Shown here in pieces: positions 25,000 through 36,730 of a stretch of DNA of 64,000 nucleotides (its first letter is position 1; every line of letters starts with the position of its first letter). Source of the DNA: Cryptomeria japonica (lineage: Eukaryota > Streptophyta > Pinopsida > Cupressales > Cupressaceae); contig NC_081406.1 of NCBI RefSeq assembly GCF_030272615.1, forward strand, positions 258,407,386 through 258,471,385. The letters are read 5' to 3'. A model generated the notes under the pieces. It had not been told where the DNA came from and searched no databases. It saw only the letters and a program-made list of their open reading frames with translations. The position numbers and the translations under genes are program-made.

Positions 25000-26640
25000 A
25001 TGTATTTTCACCAAGAATTTTAAAAATTTGATATGGCCCTAACCATAGCCTATCAAAATACTGATGATCACCTTTCTTCTATTTTCCCTTGTCCCACAAG
25101 GGGACTAAGTTTAATATCTTAAAGGCATTGACCTTATCTCTTTGTCAAACCATCATTTGACAAGTTCTTGGAGTTTAGCAAAATGTTTTCATCTAGAAAA
25201 GGCACCATTTGTGATTCATTCACAATTTGCAACACCTCATCCAAAGATGTGAGAGGATGATTGTCTTTCTCATATGCTCTATTTAATTTCCAAAGTCTAT
25301 GCATAACCTTATTTCGCCACTCTTTTGGATTGAAACTAGGCTAGCTGCCTAGGTAGAATGCCTAACAAGAAATGTATTTTTTCCTATTGGCAACTTCTAA
25401 ACTTTTTTAAAATTGAAGGCTCTATGATGGCATTTACTAGCCTTTGTTTCTTCCTAAAAGGATTGGTATTGGGTTTGAGAGGAATAGAGTGAGTGATAAT
25501 AGAATTGTCAAATGTTTTTAAGTCTTCATACCCCAATACTTTTACATCAACATGCTCCTTAAGTATTTTCAATATCTCATCTCTTCCTAAAAGGCTTGGT
25601 ATTGGGTTTGAGAGGAATAGTGTGAGTGATAATAGAGGTGTCAAATGCTTTCAAGTCTTCACATCCCCATGCTTTTACATTAGCATACTCCTTAAGTATT
25701 TTCAATATCTCCTCTCTTTCTAAGGGAGTGCATGTTTTGTCAATGAAGGCATTCTTTTCTTGACCATATTGACCAAGGTTGTGCTTCTCATATTCACCTC
25801 CTTTAGTGTGGTTAGTAATCTCTCCTTCACTCTTAGGTTGAATCAAATATTCTCTCAAAGGCCACCGTTCCCTTTGGAATAGTGTTTATACGAAGATTCA
25901 TGATTACCTCCATATCTCCTTCTTCTTCAAACACATCTCTATCTTCTTCTTCAATGATCTATCCTTTGAAGACCTCAATGTTAGCAAGAAAATCAAGGAT
26001 GTGTTCATAATCTTGAAACACTTGAAAATAGGGACATTGTTAAGAACAACTAGTGTTTATACTAGCTCCACCAAAAAATCAGATTAGTTTTGATTCAATC
26101 ATCAGCTCTAGATTTTTTGCAGCTATTGCTAAGGCATTTGGGATGTGGTTGCTTATTCTCGGTATGAATTTTATATTGAATGCATCAAATTATTTTAAAT
26201 CATACTCCACACCCTATTTTTATAGGCAACCAATATTTGATGGCACATATATTGGCTCCTTACTTTTTTGACAATGAGCTTGTAGTCTCCCTAAACCTTT
26301 AGACATTTCACTCCCTTCCATGAAGTGAACAAGAGGCCTCTAGTCAATGCTTCATACTCAACGCCATTGATGGTGCATGCAAACTACAACCTATATGAGT
26401 CTAGGAATGCCTTTCCTTTTGGATTCACTAATTGTACTCCAACCACACTTCCTTCTTTTGATCTAGAACCATCAAACTTCAATGAAATTTTTTTTGCCTC
26501 AACTGCCTTCATCTTTCCTTTCTTCATCTGAGCTAGTTTATTTTCTTGTTCTTGCAGTGGTTTTATGATTCCATCATTTGGTTTCCCCCTTGCTTTTGAT
26601 TTCTCTTCTATTTGTAAGGTCATGATCTCTATATGTTGGT
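25000..26640 (-). pseudogene. Decayed Ty3/gypsy pol: RNase H, RT start, integrase tail
   Basis: Read on the minus strand from about 26.64 kb, the first recognisable domain is RNase H: ISLKFDGSRSKEG, then VEYEALTRGLL and a FNIKFIPRISNHIPNALA stretch. Next comes the region preceding reverse transcriptase, KAFDTSIITHTIPLKP with NTKPFRKR. This is present twice because of an approximately 130-bp tandem duplication (25.46-25.72 kb). Broken RT text follows (ASFNPK..., then LTSLDEVLQIVNES near 25.2 kb). It jumps to an integrase C-terminal GPY-type block, WDKGK then DRLWLGPYQI, near 25.02-25.1 kb. The RT palm (YxDD) and the integrase core are missing. Many stops and shifts show it is dead. RNase H lying upstream of RT is the notable feature. 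Confidence 0.7.
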
Positions 26641-26649
26641 CAATAGTTG

Positions 26650-27540
26650 TAGCATTATAAAATGTACACTTTTAACTAGGGGGTATGTGCAGGATTATGG
26701 TGTGCCAAAACATGCCCTTAAGTGGCAATGGAATTTCAGAAAATCAGAGTTATGCAACTTGACATGAAAATTTGAATAAGTTGTGAACATTATTTTTAAA
26801 ATATGTAAGAAGAGAATATATAGAAAATTGAATGTAGTTTCTAAGCTACTAGTTGTTTTGTGGGAAAAAAAAATCCTATTTGATGAAAATTTCAAATTTC
26901 AATGCAATGGTACTAAAATTTCAGGAAAAAAATAAGAAGTACATGTATGTCTGACCACCCTAATCACAATCAAATCATAATATTTTTTTATAATATTTAT
27001 AATATAAGTATTAGACTCATGTTCAGATGTGAAACATTTTTTTTTTAATTTTTTATAAAGTAAATAATTATTTATGAATTTTTTACTACAACTTTTCAGA
27101 AATTCATGAACTCCTACGTCTGACCACCTTAACTTGGTCAAAACCTTATGAAATTTAATTTTTTTAAATTTTTCCTTATAGTAGACGAAGTATAGGATGT
27201 GATGCATGTTTCGGATTCAAAAAATGTTATACCATTTGAAAGTTATGAGTGTTTTTCAATCAGTATATCAATCAGGACTATTGTCAGAATTCAATTAGAA
27301 AATAAATAATAATTATTTATTAAAGTCGAAATAAGACAAGCCTTATATTGTTGGAAAGTTGGGAACCTCCTTAAAAAATCTTTTTCGTTTTATCAATTTT
27401 GGCTACAAAAAAAGTCGTCAACCACCAGTGTAAAGTCTGGAAAATCAAGGAATACTGAAAAACACGTTTTTTCAGTTGACTTTCCAGGCTTGTCACTTCC
27501 AAGCCAAATACCAAAGCATTCCCGAGCCAAAATTTGAAAT
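26650..27540. other. AT-rich DNA without genes
   Basis: No gene was seen. The phrase gtctgaccacc(c/t)taa occurs twice, near 26949 and 27118, with loosely similar surroundings, suggesting a roughly 170-bp diverged duplication. The last part (27.39-27.54 kb) may belong to the left end of the proposed large transposon described under findings. Confidence 0.35.
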
Positions 27541-27557
27541 TTGAAAATTTGACTACA

Positions 27558-27594
27558 AAAATCGGATATTCGATTATATCCCATATCCGATTTT
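27558..27594. repeat. AATCGGATAT / ATATCCGATT inverted motif pair
   Basis: The words aaaaatcggatattcgatt and atatccgatttt form an inverted pair about 10 bp apart. The same motif recurs at 30045-30064, 40464-40483 (inverted) and 41074-41092, all around transposase copy 2 and its neighbour gene, with looser versions at 29944-29965 and 40382-40393. A role as transposon end or transposase binding site is inference. Confidence 0.45.
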
Positions 27595-27671
27595 AATCAG
27601 TAAATTCTCTAACTAGATTTGTTTATTAATATATTAATATATTAATTTATAAATAAATTAGTATATGATAT

Positions 27672-27804
27672 TAGGGAGAGGGAGAGGGAGAGGGGGGAGT
27701 GGGGGGAGAGAGAGAGAGAGAGGGAGGGAGGGGGGAGGGATAGAGAGATCTTAGGGGAGAGAGAGAGAGAGAGAGAGATGGGGAGGGGGAAGGGAGAGAT
27801 GGGT

Positions 27805-27901
<97 letters not shown>

Positions 27902-28027
27902 GAGAGAGAGATAGAAGGAGAGATTAGGGGAGAGGGATAGAGATAGATTAGGGGAGAGAGAGAGAGAGAAGGAGAGGGAGAGAGATTAGGGGAGAGAGAG
28001 AGATTAGGGGAGACGGGGAGAGAGAGA
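27672..28027. repeat. (GA)n-rich tract, left flank of satellite array
   Basis: Purine tract of ggga, gaga and a pure ag run of about 90 bp (27804-27897). It sits immediately left of the 20-bp repeat array and is matched by a (CT)n tract on the right side, so the three blocks form a long imperfect inverted repeat on one strand. Confidence 0.95.
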
Positions 28028-28030
28028 TTA

Positions 28031-29806
28031 AGACACCATAAGACCCAAAGTGACCCAATACGGTGTCATAACAGGTCACATGGCATCCTAAGGGGTCATA
28101 AGGGTTCATGGGACACCATATGACCCCTAAGGACAACATACGACCCCTTATGACACCATATGGTGTCATTAGGGGTCATATGGTGTCCATAGGTGTTATA
28201 TGGTATCCTAGGACACCATATGACCCCTTAAGACACCAAATTGTGTGTTATGGGTCATATGTTGTCCTAAGGGCTCATAAGACACCATATGACCCAAAGC
28301 GACCCAATTTGGTGTCATTAGGGGTCATATGGTGTCCTAAGGGTTCATATGATGTCTTAAAGGGGTCATATGATACAATATGACCCACTAGGACACAATA
28401 TGACTCATAACGACCAAATATAGTGTCTTAAGGGGTCATATGGTGTCTTAAGGGGTCGTAGGACACCATATGACCCATATGGACACCATAGGACCCCTTA
28501 TGACACCATATGGTGTCGTAAGGGGTCATATGTTGTCGTAAGGGGTCATATGGTGTCATAAGGGGTCGTAGGACACCATATGACCCCTTAGGACACAATA
28601 TGACCCAAAGCGACCCAATATGGTGTCATTACGGGTCATATGGTGTCCCAAGACACCATATGACCCCTATGTACACCATATGACCCCTAACAACACCATA
28701 GGACCCCTTAAGACACCAAATTGTGTCGTTAGGGGTCATATGGTGTCCTAAGGGGTCATATGGTGTCCCATGAACCCTTATGACCTCTTAGGACACCATA
28801 TGACCCCTAATGACACCATAGTGGGTCGCTTTCGGTCATATCGTGTCCTACGACCCCGTAGGACACCATATGACACCTAACAATACGATTTGGTGTCTTA
28901 AGGGGTCCTATGGTGTCATTAGGGGTCATATGGTGTCTTGGGACACCATATGACCCCTAATGACACCATATTGGGCTGCTCTGTGTCATATTGTGTCCTA
29001 AGGGGTCGTAAGACACAATATGACCCCTTAGGACACAAAATGACCCAAAGTGACCTAATATGGTGTCATTACGAGTCATATGGTGTCCTAAGAGGTCATA
29101 AGGGTTCTAGGACACCATATTACCCCTTAGGACACCATATGACCCCTAAAGACACGATTTGGTGTCTTAAGGGGTCCTTTGGTGTCCCAAGACACCATAT
29201 GACCCCTATGGACACCATATGACCCCTAACGACACCATATGACCCCTTAAGACACCAAATCATGTCGTTAGGGGTCATATGGTGTCCTAAGGGGTCGTAG
29301 GACACAATATGACCCCTTAGGACACAATATGACCCAAAGCGACCCAATATGGTGTCATTAGGGGTCATATGGTGTCCCAAGACACCATATGACCCCAATG
29401 GACACTATATGACCCCTAACGACACCATAGGACCCCTTAAGACACCAAATCATGTTGTTAGGGGTCATATGGTGTCCTAAGGGGTCCTATGGTGTCGTAA
29501 GGGGTCATATGGTGTCGTTAGGGGACACCATATGACCCCTAACGACATGATTTGGTGTCTTAAGGGGTCCTATGGTGTCATTAGGGGTCATATGGTGTCT
29601 TACGACCCCTTAGGACAACATATGACCCATAACGACACAATTTGGTGTCTTAAGGGGTCATATGGTGTCCTAGGACACCATATGACACCTATGGACACTA
29701 TATGACTCCTAATGACACCATATGGTGTCATAAGGGGTTGTATGTTGTCCTTAGAGGTCATATGGTGTCCTAAGAGGTCATAAGGGTTCATGGGACACCA
29801 TATGAC
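28031..29806. repeat. ~20-bp palindromic satellite array in alternating orientation
   Basis: About 1.8 kb made of the unit gacaccatatgacccctta and its reverse complement taaggggtcatatggtgtc, mixed in both orientations with single-base variants. Every unit is built on a central catatg. The two joints give near-perfect palindromes, acaccatatggtgt and ggggtcatatgacccc. Reading frames through it on both strands are repeat artefacts. It is flanked by GA (left) and CT (right) tracts and begins about 440 bp before the start of transposase copy 2. Confidence 0.95.
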
Positions 29807-29807
29807 C

Positions 29808-29851
29808 CTCTCTCTCTCTCTCCCTCTCTCCCTCTCCTCCTCTCTCCTCTC

Positions 29852-29905
<54 letters not shown>

Positions 29906-29930
29906 CTCTCCTCTCTCTCTCTCTCTCTCT
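29808..29930. repeat. (CT)n-rich tract, right flank of satellite array
   Basis: A pyrimidine tract that mirrors the GA tract at 27672-28027. Just outside it, the right side reads aaaatatgactaat, and the left side reads attagtatatgatatta. These are also roughly inverted with respect to each other, so the symmetry extends past the simple repeats. Confidence 0.95.
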
Positions 29931-30044
29931 AAAATATGACTAATAAAATCCAATATCGGATTTTTGCCATCGCCATTAATGTGGCTGTTCAGTAAATAAA
30001 AGGCGGCAACAGGAAAATTTTTGTGGACCACAAATTTATAAATT

Positions 30045-30064
30045 AAAATTGGATATCCGATTTT
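30045..30064 (+). repeat. 20-bp motif AAAATTGGATATCCGATTTT (left inner copy)
   Basis: An identical 20-bp word occurs in inverted orientation at 40464-40483. The two lie about 180 bp upstream of transposase copy 2 and about 300 bp upstream of the minus-strand six-exon gene, so they bracket exactly these two convergent genes. The core ggatatcc is self-complementary. Confidence 0.6.
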
Positions 30065-30244
30065 ATTACAAAAAAAAGCCTTGTGGGCCATTTTGTGGAT
30101 TCCAATGGCCCACAGTCTGCATATTCTGTTTTCTATCGAGGATCACGGGTTTTCAGACAGGTAGAGACAAATTTGTGCTTTTGGGAGATTCTTAAAGTGA
30201 AAACTTACATTGTTAATCACGTAGGAGCATATGTGTGGAGGGAA

Positions 30245-32740
30245 ATGGGGAGTAGTAGTTTTCGGAAGTCTAAACGCAAAAGAAAAACTTTCAAATGACC
30301 AAATTGAAGTGTATAGAGAAAGAGATAGAGAATGTCATAGGAGGAGAAGACAAGATATGTTAAATATTGCTAATGTTACTTCAAGTGAAGAGGAAATTGA
30401 ATTTGAAAATGTGCCACAAGTTATTGAAAATGAAAATGTAGATTTTGAATGTGAAAATATTGAAAATTTTGAAAATGTTGAAAGTGATAATGAAAATGCT
30501 CAACATGTGGAAAATTTTGACATAGGAGGTGAAAATGTGGAAAAATTTAACATTGAAGGTGGAATTGCTCAACCAAGTGAACCATGTGTAACACTTAATT
30601 ACTTTAGAAATGAAGACCCTCTCATGGATGAAATACAAATTCCAAATCCAATACCTTCAAGAACCCCAAAATGGTTATTTGAAATTGATAACATTATTGC
30701 GAATCTTGAAGGCAAGAGGTCAACAAGAACCGTTCAGTTGTGGGCTACACAACTTTTCAACCAAAATTTTAGCAATGAGACATTGATTGAGCAATGCCAA
30801 CTCTTTGTTCAATTGCTAAAGATGATAAATTTGAGACCATTGCTAAACAAATTGAAGATTTGTATGAACAAGAAGATGGAGAGAAATTCTATTATTGCAA
30901 AAAATCTATTTGATGCTCTCAATTCTATTGGAAAGAATACTAAAGAAAGAGATAAGAGAGCCGATCGAAGAGTGATTACAACCTCCTTAGTAAGCCATCA
31001 ATTAAGGAAGGCTTGTCAAATGAGACAAACTTGTGTTGATTTTAACATAAACCGAAAACTTTGGATAGAGCACTTGCATGAAGACAAAGACTTGACGATC
31101 CACTTCAACAAGATACATGGGCATTTGGTGGGAGGCTTCCATGTGTTGATAGAAAGTTGACTGACAATGTGAAGGAGGAGATTCAACAATTTTGGCACTC
31201 TAATTCTAGAGTGTCACCCATTGTAAAGGACGTTTTGAAATTAAGAATCGACAACCGAGACCACACACCGCATCCCAAACATTTCTTGGAATCAAGCCAA
31301 ACAATGTTGTACAAATGTTTTTGTGAATTACATCCAACTTTGCAAATATCACAAAGGGCCTTTTAATCTTTGAAACCATTTTATTGTGTTCCTCTTAAGA
31401 TTCACAATACTTGTTGTTGCAAGTACCATATGGATTTTTCAATGTACCATGAACTTTTATGTCATATTCGTTCTACAATGCATACTAATGAGATGTTGCA
31501 GGAGTGTGGTGCAATGCTATTTCCAAGATCATCAAGAGACTTGCAAGATCTATTTTTATGCCCTAGAGATGATGGTTGCTATTTCTATAGAAATGATTGT
31601 TTGAATGAGAAGTGCTTAGAATGTGGTGGGTTGTCAAAGTTTGTTTCATGTTTTCATGAGGGCAATGAACACGAGTTTGGAAAGAATTATGTTGAGAAAA
31701 AAAGATACGAGACAATGAAATATACTTTAAAGAGTGGACGTGAAGGTTCTAGATGCAAATTAGTCTCAAGAGAAGTGAGTATTGCTGATTTTATTTTGGA
31801 TTTTAAGGAAAATATTTTCTACAAGTATGCAAGGCACACCCATAGGTCTCAGTGGTTGGATCAACAGTTCAGGATGAGTAAGAACACTTTCCCGATTGGC
31901 ACTATTGTATTAGTGGTTGATTTTGCAGAGAACTATACATTGCAACCACAAAATGAGGTACAGTCTCAGTACTACAATTCAGTCCAGATTGCTATTTTTG
32001 TTCACATTACATATAGACATTCTCCTGATAGTACAGAAGAGGACAGGAAGATAATCAGGGAGTATCATTTTTATATGAGTGATGATAGATCACACTCCTC
32101 CGAGTATGTGCAACATTCTTTCGAGAATTTTTTTGAGTTCTCGCATGAGAAAGATATTGCAATTGACCGACATATAGTATGGTTAGATAACTATACGAGT
32201 CAATTCAAGAATGCCCGTATGTTTTATTGGCTGAGTAGAATGCATGTAGAGAGGTGTATACCTCATATTTGGTGTTTTTTTTAGGCAGCGCATGGGAAGG
32301 GAGAGCATGATGGAGCAAGTGCATGTTTGAAGAGAGCTCTAGTTAAGGAGCAATTGAGGATTTCAGGTGCAAATTTATCTGATGCACGTTCTATTGTTGA
32401 TTGGTGTAGTTCAACATTGTCACATGGAGGTACTCTTGATTCAGCAGTGAGCAGATTCTTTTGGTTGGTTGAGGAGGGAACAGTGGGAGATAGATTGGAT
32501 TGTCAAACAATTAAAGATTCTTCAAAGATGCATTCATTTCTCAGCTCAGATGCAAGTACATGGACCATTTGGACACGAGCGTTGGCTTGTTTTTGTCAAA
32601 GTTGTGTTCGGTGTGATTGGGATTAGTGCGAGTCAAGTGAGTGGGTTGATACGTGCGTTCCCCACTATCTAAGTGTAATGGTAATTATCTGTATACAATA
32701 CATGGAAATATTGATGAACATTATGTGTCTATAGTGTAAT
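30245..32740 (+). pseudogene. DDE-type transposase-like gene, copy 2 (few lesions)
   Basis: Likely start ATG 30245 gives MGSSSFRKSKRKRKTF, a basic segment, then a one-base shift into RERDRECHRRRRQ. An acidic Asn/Glu-rich stretch follows, then a helical region to about 31080. A second shift leads to TWAFGGRLPCVDRKL and an HPKHF block. TAA 31364 interrupts. Next come NTCCCKYHMDF, then a Cys-rich insert (CPRDDGCYFYRNDCLNEKCL), FRMSKNTF and VVDFAENYTL with Asp 31919-31921. WLDNYTSQFKNA has Asp 32186-32188. After TAG 32282 (GAG in copy 1) it continues AAHGKGEHDGA with Asp 32309-32311. DCQTIKDSSKMHSF and ACFCQSCVRCDWD close it before decay and 360-bp repeats. The catalytic-type Asp positions and Cys pairs all survive. 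Only two stops break the 31157-32626 part, so it is much better preserved than copy 1. Function as transposase is inferred from the motif layout. The family name is unknown to me. Confidence 0.7.
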
Positions 32741-32756
32741 GCTTGTTTATATATAA

Positions 32757-33768
32757 TTTGAGCACTTAGGGCACTCAAGGGACGACGCCGGTAGGGTATG
32801 ACCCCGAGCGTTCGATCGAGTGGGGGGGCAAAATAGGAGCATACATAGGGTAATAATGCCTAACTGGACATGTCAGAGCTAATGGTTTGTCATCACGATG
32901 AGAAGAACGAGAAATTGGCCCACGCGACAACATTCGATTAAGTGAGACTCACGATTTTTTCGCCAACCAAAAAATTGTTGCCCTAATAAAACCGTAGGGA
33001 AACTTGAAAAACTGAGATAGGCTTTTGTAGGGACCCCTCTCATGGCCTTTTAGGTTTAAATGGATCATTCACAAGTGCCACAGATTCCAAGGTAGGTTCC
33101 GTCAAAGTTTTATAATTTTGAGCGCTTAGGGCGCTCAAGGGACGATGTCGGTAGGGTATGACCCCGAGCATTCGACCGAGTGGGGGGGGGGGAGAATAGG
33201 AGCATGCATAGGGTAATAATGCCTAACTGGACATGTCGGAGATGACGGTTCATCATCATGATGAGTTGAACGAGAAATTGGCCATGCGACAACATTCGAT
33301 TGAGTGAGACTGACGATTTTTTTACCAACCGAAAAATTGCTGCCCTAATAAAACCATAGGGCAAATTGAAAAATCGAGATAGGCTTTTGTAGGGACCCTT
33401 CTCATGGCCTCGTAGGTTCAAACGGATCATTTGCAGGTACCACAGATTTCAAGTTAGGGCTCGTCAAAGTTTGACAATTTTGAGCACTTAAGGCGCTCAA
33501 GGGACGACGTCGATAGGGTATGACCCCGAGCGTTCAACTGAGTGGAGGGGAAAAATAGGAGCATGTATAGGGTAATAATGCCTAATTGGACATGTCAAAG
33601 CCGACGGTTCATCATCACGATGAGATGAATGAGAAATTGGCCACACGACAACATTCGATTGAGTGAGACTGACGATTTTTTCACCAACCGAAAAATTGCT
33701 GCCCTAATAAAACCCCAAGCGTTCGACTGAGGTGGGGGGAAAAATAGGACCATGCATAGGGTAATAAT
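32757..33768. repeat. 360-bp tandem repeats, about 3.2 copies
   Basis: Units start near 32757, 33117 and 33479, each opening with the word gagc(a/g)cttagggc(a/g)ctcaaggg. All contain ggtatgaccccgagc, the ataataatgcctaa word, gtgagactgacg and aaaaattg. The third copy stops at about 33712 and is joined directly to an internal piece of a fourth unit (ccaagcgttcgactgag), so one unit has been partly deleted. The units are richer in GC and CpG than the surroundings. They follow the truncated 3' end of transposase copy 2. Confidence 0.9.
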
Positions 33769-33864
33769 GAATTGTATCAAGTATTGTTCATTAAATGAAT
33801 TGTATTGTATTGTTCATTAAATGAATTGTATTGTTCATGAATTGTATTATTCATTGAATGAATT
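33768..33864. repeat. Minisatellite attgtattgttcattaaatga, left part
   Basis: About four irregular units of roughly 22 bp. The array is cut at 33864 by an insertion and resumes at 37816. The five bases gaatt at 33860-33864 are the target site duplication. Confidence 0.85.
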
Positions 33865-36100
33865 TGTAAAGACGTAGATCGAGCTTACTTCAAATAATAG
33901 CCAAAATACTCTTTATTCTTAAATAAACTCATAAATCAGTTAATAAATCTATTTCATTCCATTTTTCTATCCACAGCTTCATTTGATCATTCCATTTAGA
34001 TCGTAATAAACACGAAATTTCTATAAAAGATAAATATTCTTTATTCAAAAAAATTGATAAAAGTAGTATTTCGATCATACAATACTTACGCATTTCAAGT
34101 TGTCACAAGTTTAATAACGAAATAATACAAACATAAAGTGTGAGATGCATCCATTGATCTGCAACCCAAGCTATCACCAATGCAATCTTTAGCATGAAGA
34201 CGAGAACAAGATTCAGGCGCTTTTTCCGCCCAACCTTGAAGCTTACGCTTCCTCGAAATTCTTGGTCAATCAAGAATACCCGACCTTGCATGAATTGCTT
34301 AGCAAAAGAAATTTGAAAGGCAAGATGGAATCTGGTGCGTGCCTAGATGATACAAACATTTTCATTTTTCTAACTCTTTTAAGAAACAAGCATTCATTAT
34401 CAATCTAGGATATGGTAGAGAGGATAAAATAAAAGAATTCCATTATTTCCATGGTTAATTCAATTTGATTACTTGGCCGAGTATAATGCCATGCACAACA
34501 AAAATAGATAGTTGGAAAAGCAACTATTCTCTCTATAATCCACATTCGGCACCCATCTTGGAAGGTAACTTTCCACAAACACAAGCCTATCTAGCTTTGT
34601 TCACATAAATTCATATAGAAGACAATCTTTCGCCTTTCAATTCTAGCTTCCTATTTCTTGCAAGATAAAATAATATGCTAAGAAGACAATCTTTCGTTTG
34701 AATAGAAATTGATAGAGTATATCTTTTATTACAATCAATCCTATCTGACAGGAAACAATATTTTATGGATAATCAAATATACATTTAAAAGAAAACATTC
34801 TTTTCCTTCTACCTTTCAAGCAATTTTAAAGACAAGATTAAAAATATTAAGAAGGTGTAACACATGTATGTATCTTACATATAAATTGAATAAAATGAGT
34901 ACACATTCTTTTATTCAATTATCAAGACATAGTATAATCATTAACATGCATTCCATTTCTTATGGTTTAGAATTCTAAGTTTATCTCATCTAAACTCTCT
35001 CTATCTTTCCAAGTGTCGTGGTTTATTTACCACTTTTCTCAAAACATCATATTTAGTTTAATACTAATATGTGACTTTTCATGATTTAAAACTTAACACA
35101 CTGACTTTACTAATTTACCATATCGACAATCTAATATGATATAAGTTCATAAACGCCTATCTATAAGGCTTTTTAAATGAGACACTCGATAACCATCTTT
35201 ACTTTTCATGCAAAATTCCAAAAGTAAGTCTTTCCTTGTGATATCAAAATAACTTCATTATTTAATAAGTCATTATCCTATTATTTCATCTTCTTCGTGG
35301 TTCAATCTCAAAGTTTCTCTCTCTATCCTCTTACTTAATTTCTAGAGGATTGGGTAATCTCATTTATGAGAGTTTTACTAAGTTTATCAACAAACTTTAA
35401 GAAATTATTTCACGATTGTATCTTTATTTACATGAACGTAATTTTTGAACAATTAACAATGATTCCTTTTTGAACTCTAACTCTTCCATTAGTATATTGC
35501 ATAAGTCTAAAACTAGATCATCCTTTAGAGAATATGTAAAGCAACCTATAATGCAATTCCTACCACTCTTTAACATCTTCCATGCATGTTCTTAGTTATT
35601 TTATCATATGTACCTCATAATACATTTCTCTATAAGACTATTCGAAAGCGAGTTCAAACAATTTTGTTCTAATCATGGCTTGACTCAATCAAACTTCATT
35701 CTAATAAACAATATATAACCTCATGACTCACTCACTATCCTTGCATAATGATCAAAGAATTAAGGTAGATCCTACCTCCTTATGCTCTTGTTACTGGCTT
35801 GAGGTGATGGACTTGCTTCCCTCTTCACATTTGCCCACTCTCTTTCAAGATGGTTCACAAACTCTTTGTCACTCTCCATCTGTCGATTCTTCTAATAACT
35901 CTATCCTTCCTATCACTCTTTTCTATCTCTTTTATTTCTAAAATTTACTCTAAAATTCAACTCTAAATCTGAGATGATCATGGTTGATCTTTTACAACTC
36001 GATCATAAACAAATCTAAATTTCACTACTTTTCTCTTCTTCATTCCATTCTCTAATCCTTGGTTGCATCTCTTCTCCCAACTCTCTTCCAACTCAATGGT

Positions 36101-36110
36101 CTATATATAG
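36101..36110 (+). promoter_or_regulatory. TATA-like box in solo LTR
   Basis: ctatatatag preceded by caatggt. In an LTR this would be the U3 promoter. It is about 1.7 kb from the 3' end, which would make the transcribed R-U5 part unusually long, so the call is tentative. Confidence 0.35.
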
Positions 36111-36665
36111 TGTAGTCGTCTACCCTCTTTCCTACTTTCGGGCTATCTCTACTAGAGGTGGATTGATTCTAAGTGACACCACTCATGATCTAATTGCAAC
36201 ATAACAATCCTAAATGGTTTTGAACACTTATGTGTTCTCCATGCAATGTTATCCATTATCCATTTCATGATACCACACCACTAAGCTGTTAAATTCATAA
36301 TTATTGATTATCCGTGTGGCTTTTAACTCCAAGACTTAGTCCACTTTACTAAAAATGACTTCCCTAAAATATGCAAAGTTTAAATCAATTTAACTTCTTC
36401 TATACGTGTCGATCAAGGTGGATATCGGTGGCTTTATGACTGTTAGACCACATTACCTATTAACCATTTCTTATTTGGTGGTTTATGTATTTGCATGTGG
36501 TTTGTAGCATTATTAAAATGGAGGAGGAGTGGTAGTCGGTGATGTCTACTTCCCTTAAACTACACCTCCTACCATATTCTATCTGCACGCGGAGTATGTT
36601 TTAGTATTTGTGAGGAGGGGTTCTTTGCAACATGGTGTAGTTGTATACAAAAAGGAAGGAGGGAT

Positions 36666-36730
36666 GGTCGGTGTTAATACCGACCCCTCCCTTTAATTAA
36701 GGGGGGTGGTCGATACTACTATCGACCACC
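36666..36730. repeat. Two adjacent hairpins in solo LTR
   Basis: ggtcggtgttaataccgacc (36666-36685) is an inverted repeat with a short loop. About 20 bp later (36705-36730) ggtggtcgata and tatcgaccacc pair around a 4-bp loop. The stems share the ggtcg core, so one may derive from the other. They stand out in otherwise AT-rich DNA and could form RNA structure in the LTR transcript. Confidence 0.5.

Noticed and set aside
27948-29398. Regular short repeats considered as a CRISPR-like array
   Set aside because: There are no unique spacers: the units abut in both orientations, and the context is plant nuclear DNA. It is a palindromic satellite.
32269-32297. A splice acceptor (T-run then AGGCAG) instead of a stop in transposase copy 2
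   Set aside because: Copy 1 reads through the same place with GAG and no intron (FFESGNGKGK), so TAG 32282 is more simply a nonsense change.
33110-33780. Minus-strand frames of 106 and 61 codons
   Set aside because: They repeat each other because they lie in the 360-bp tandem units.
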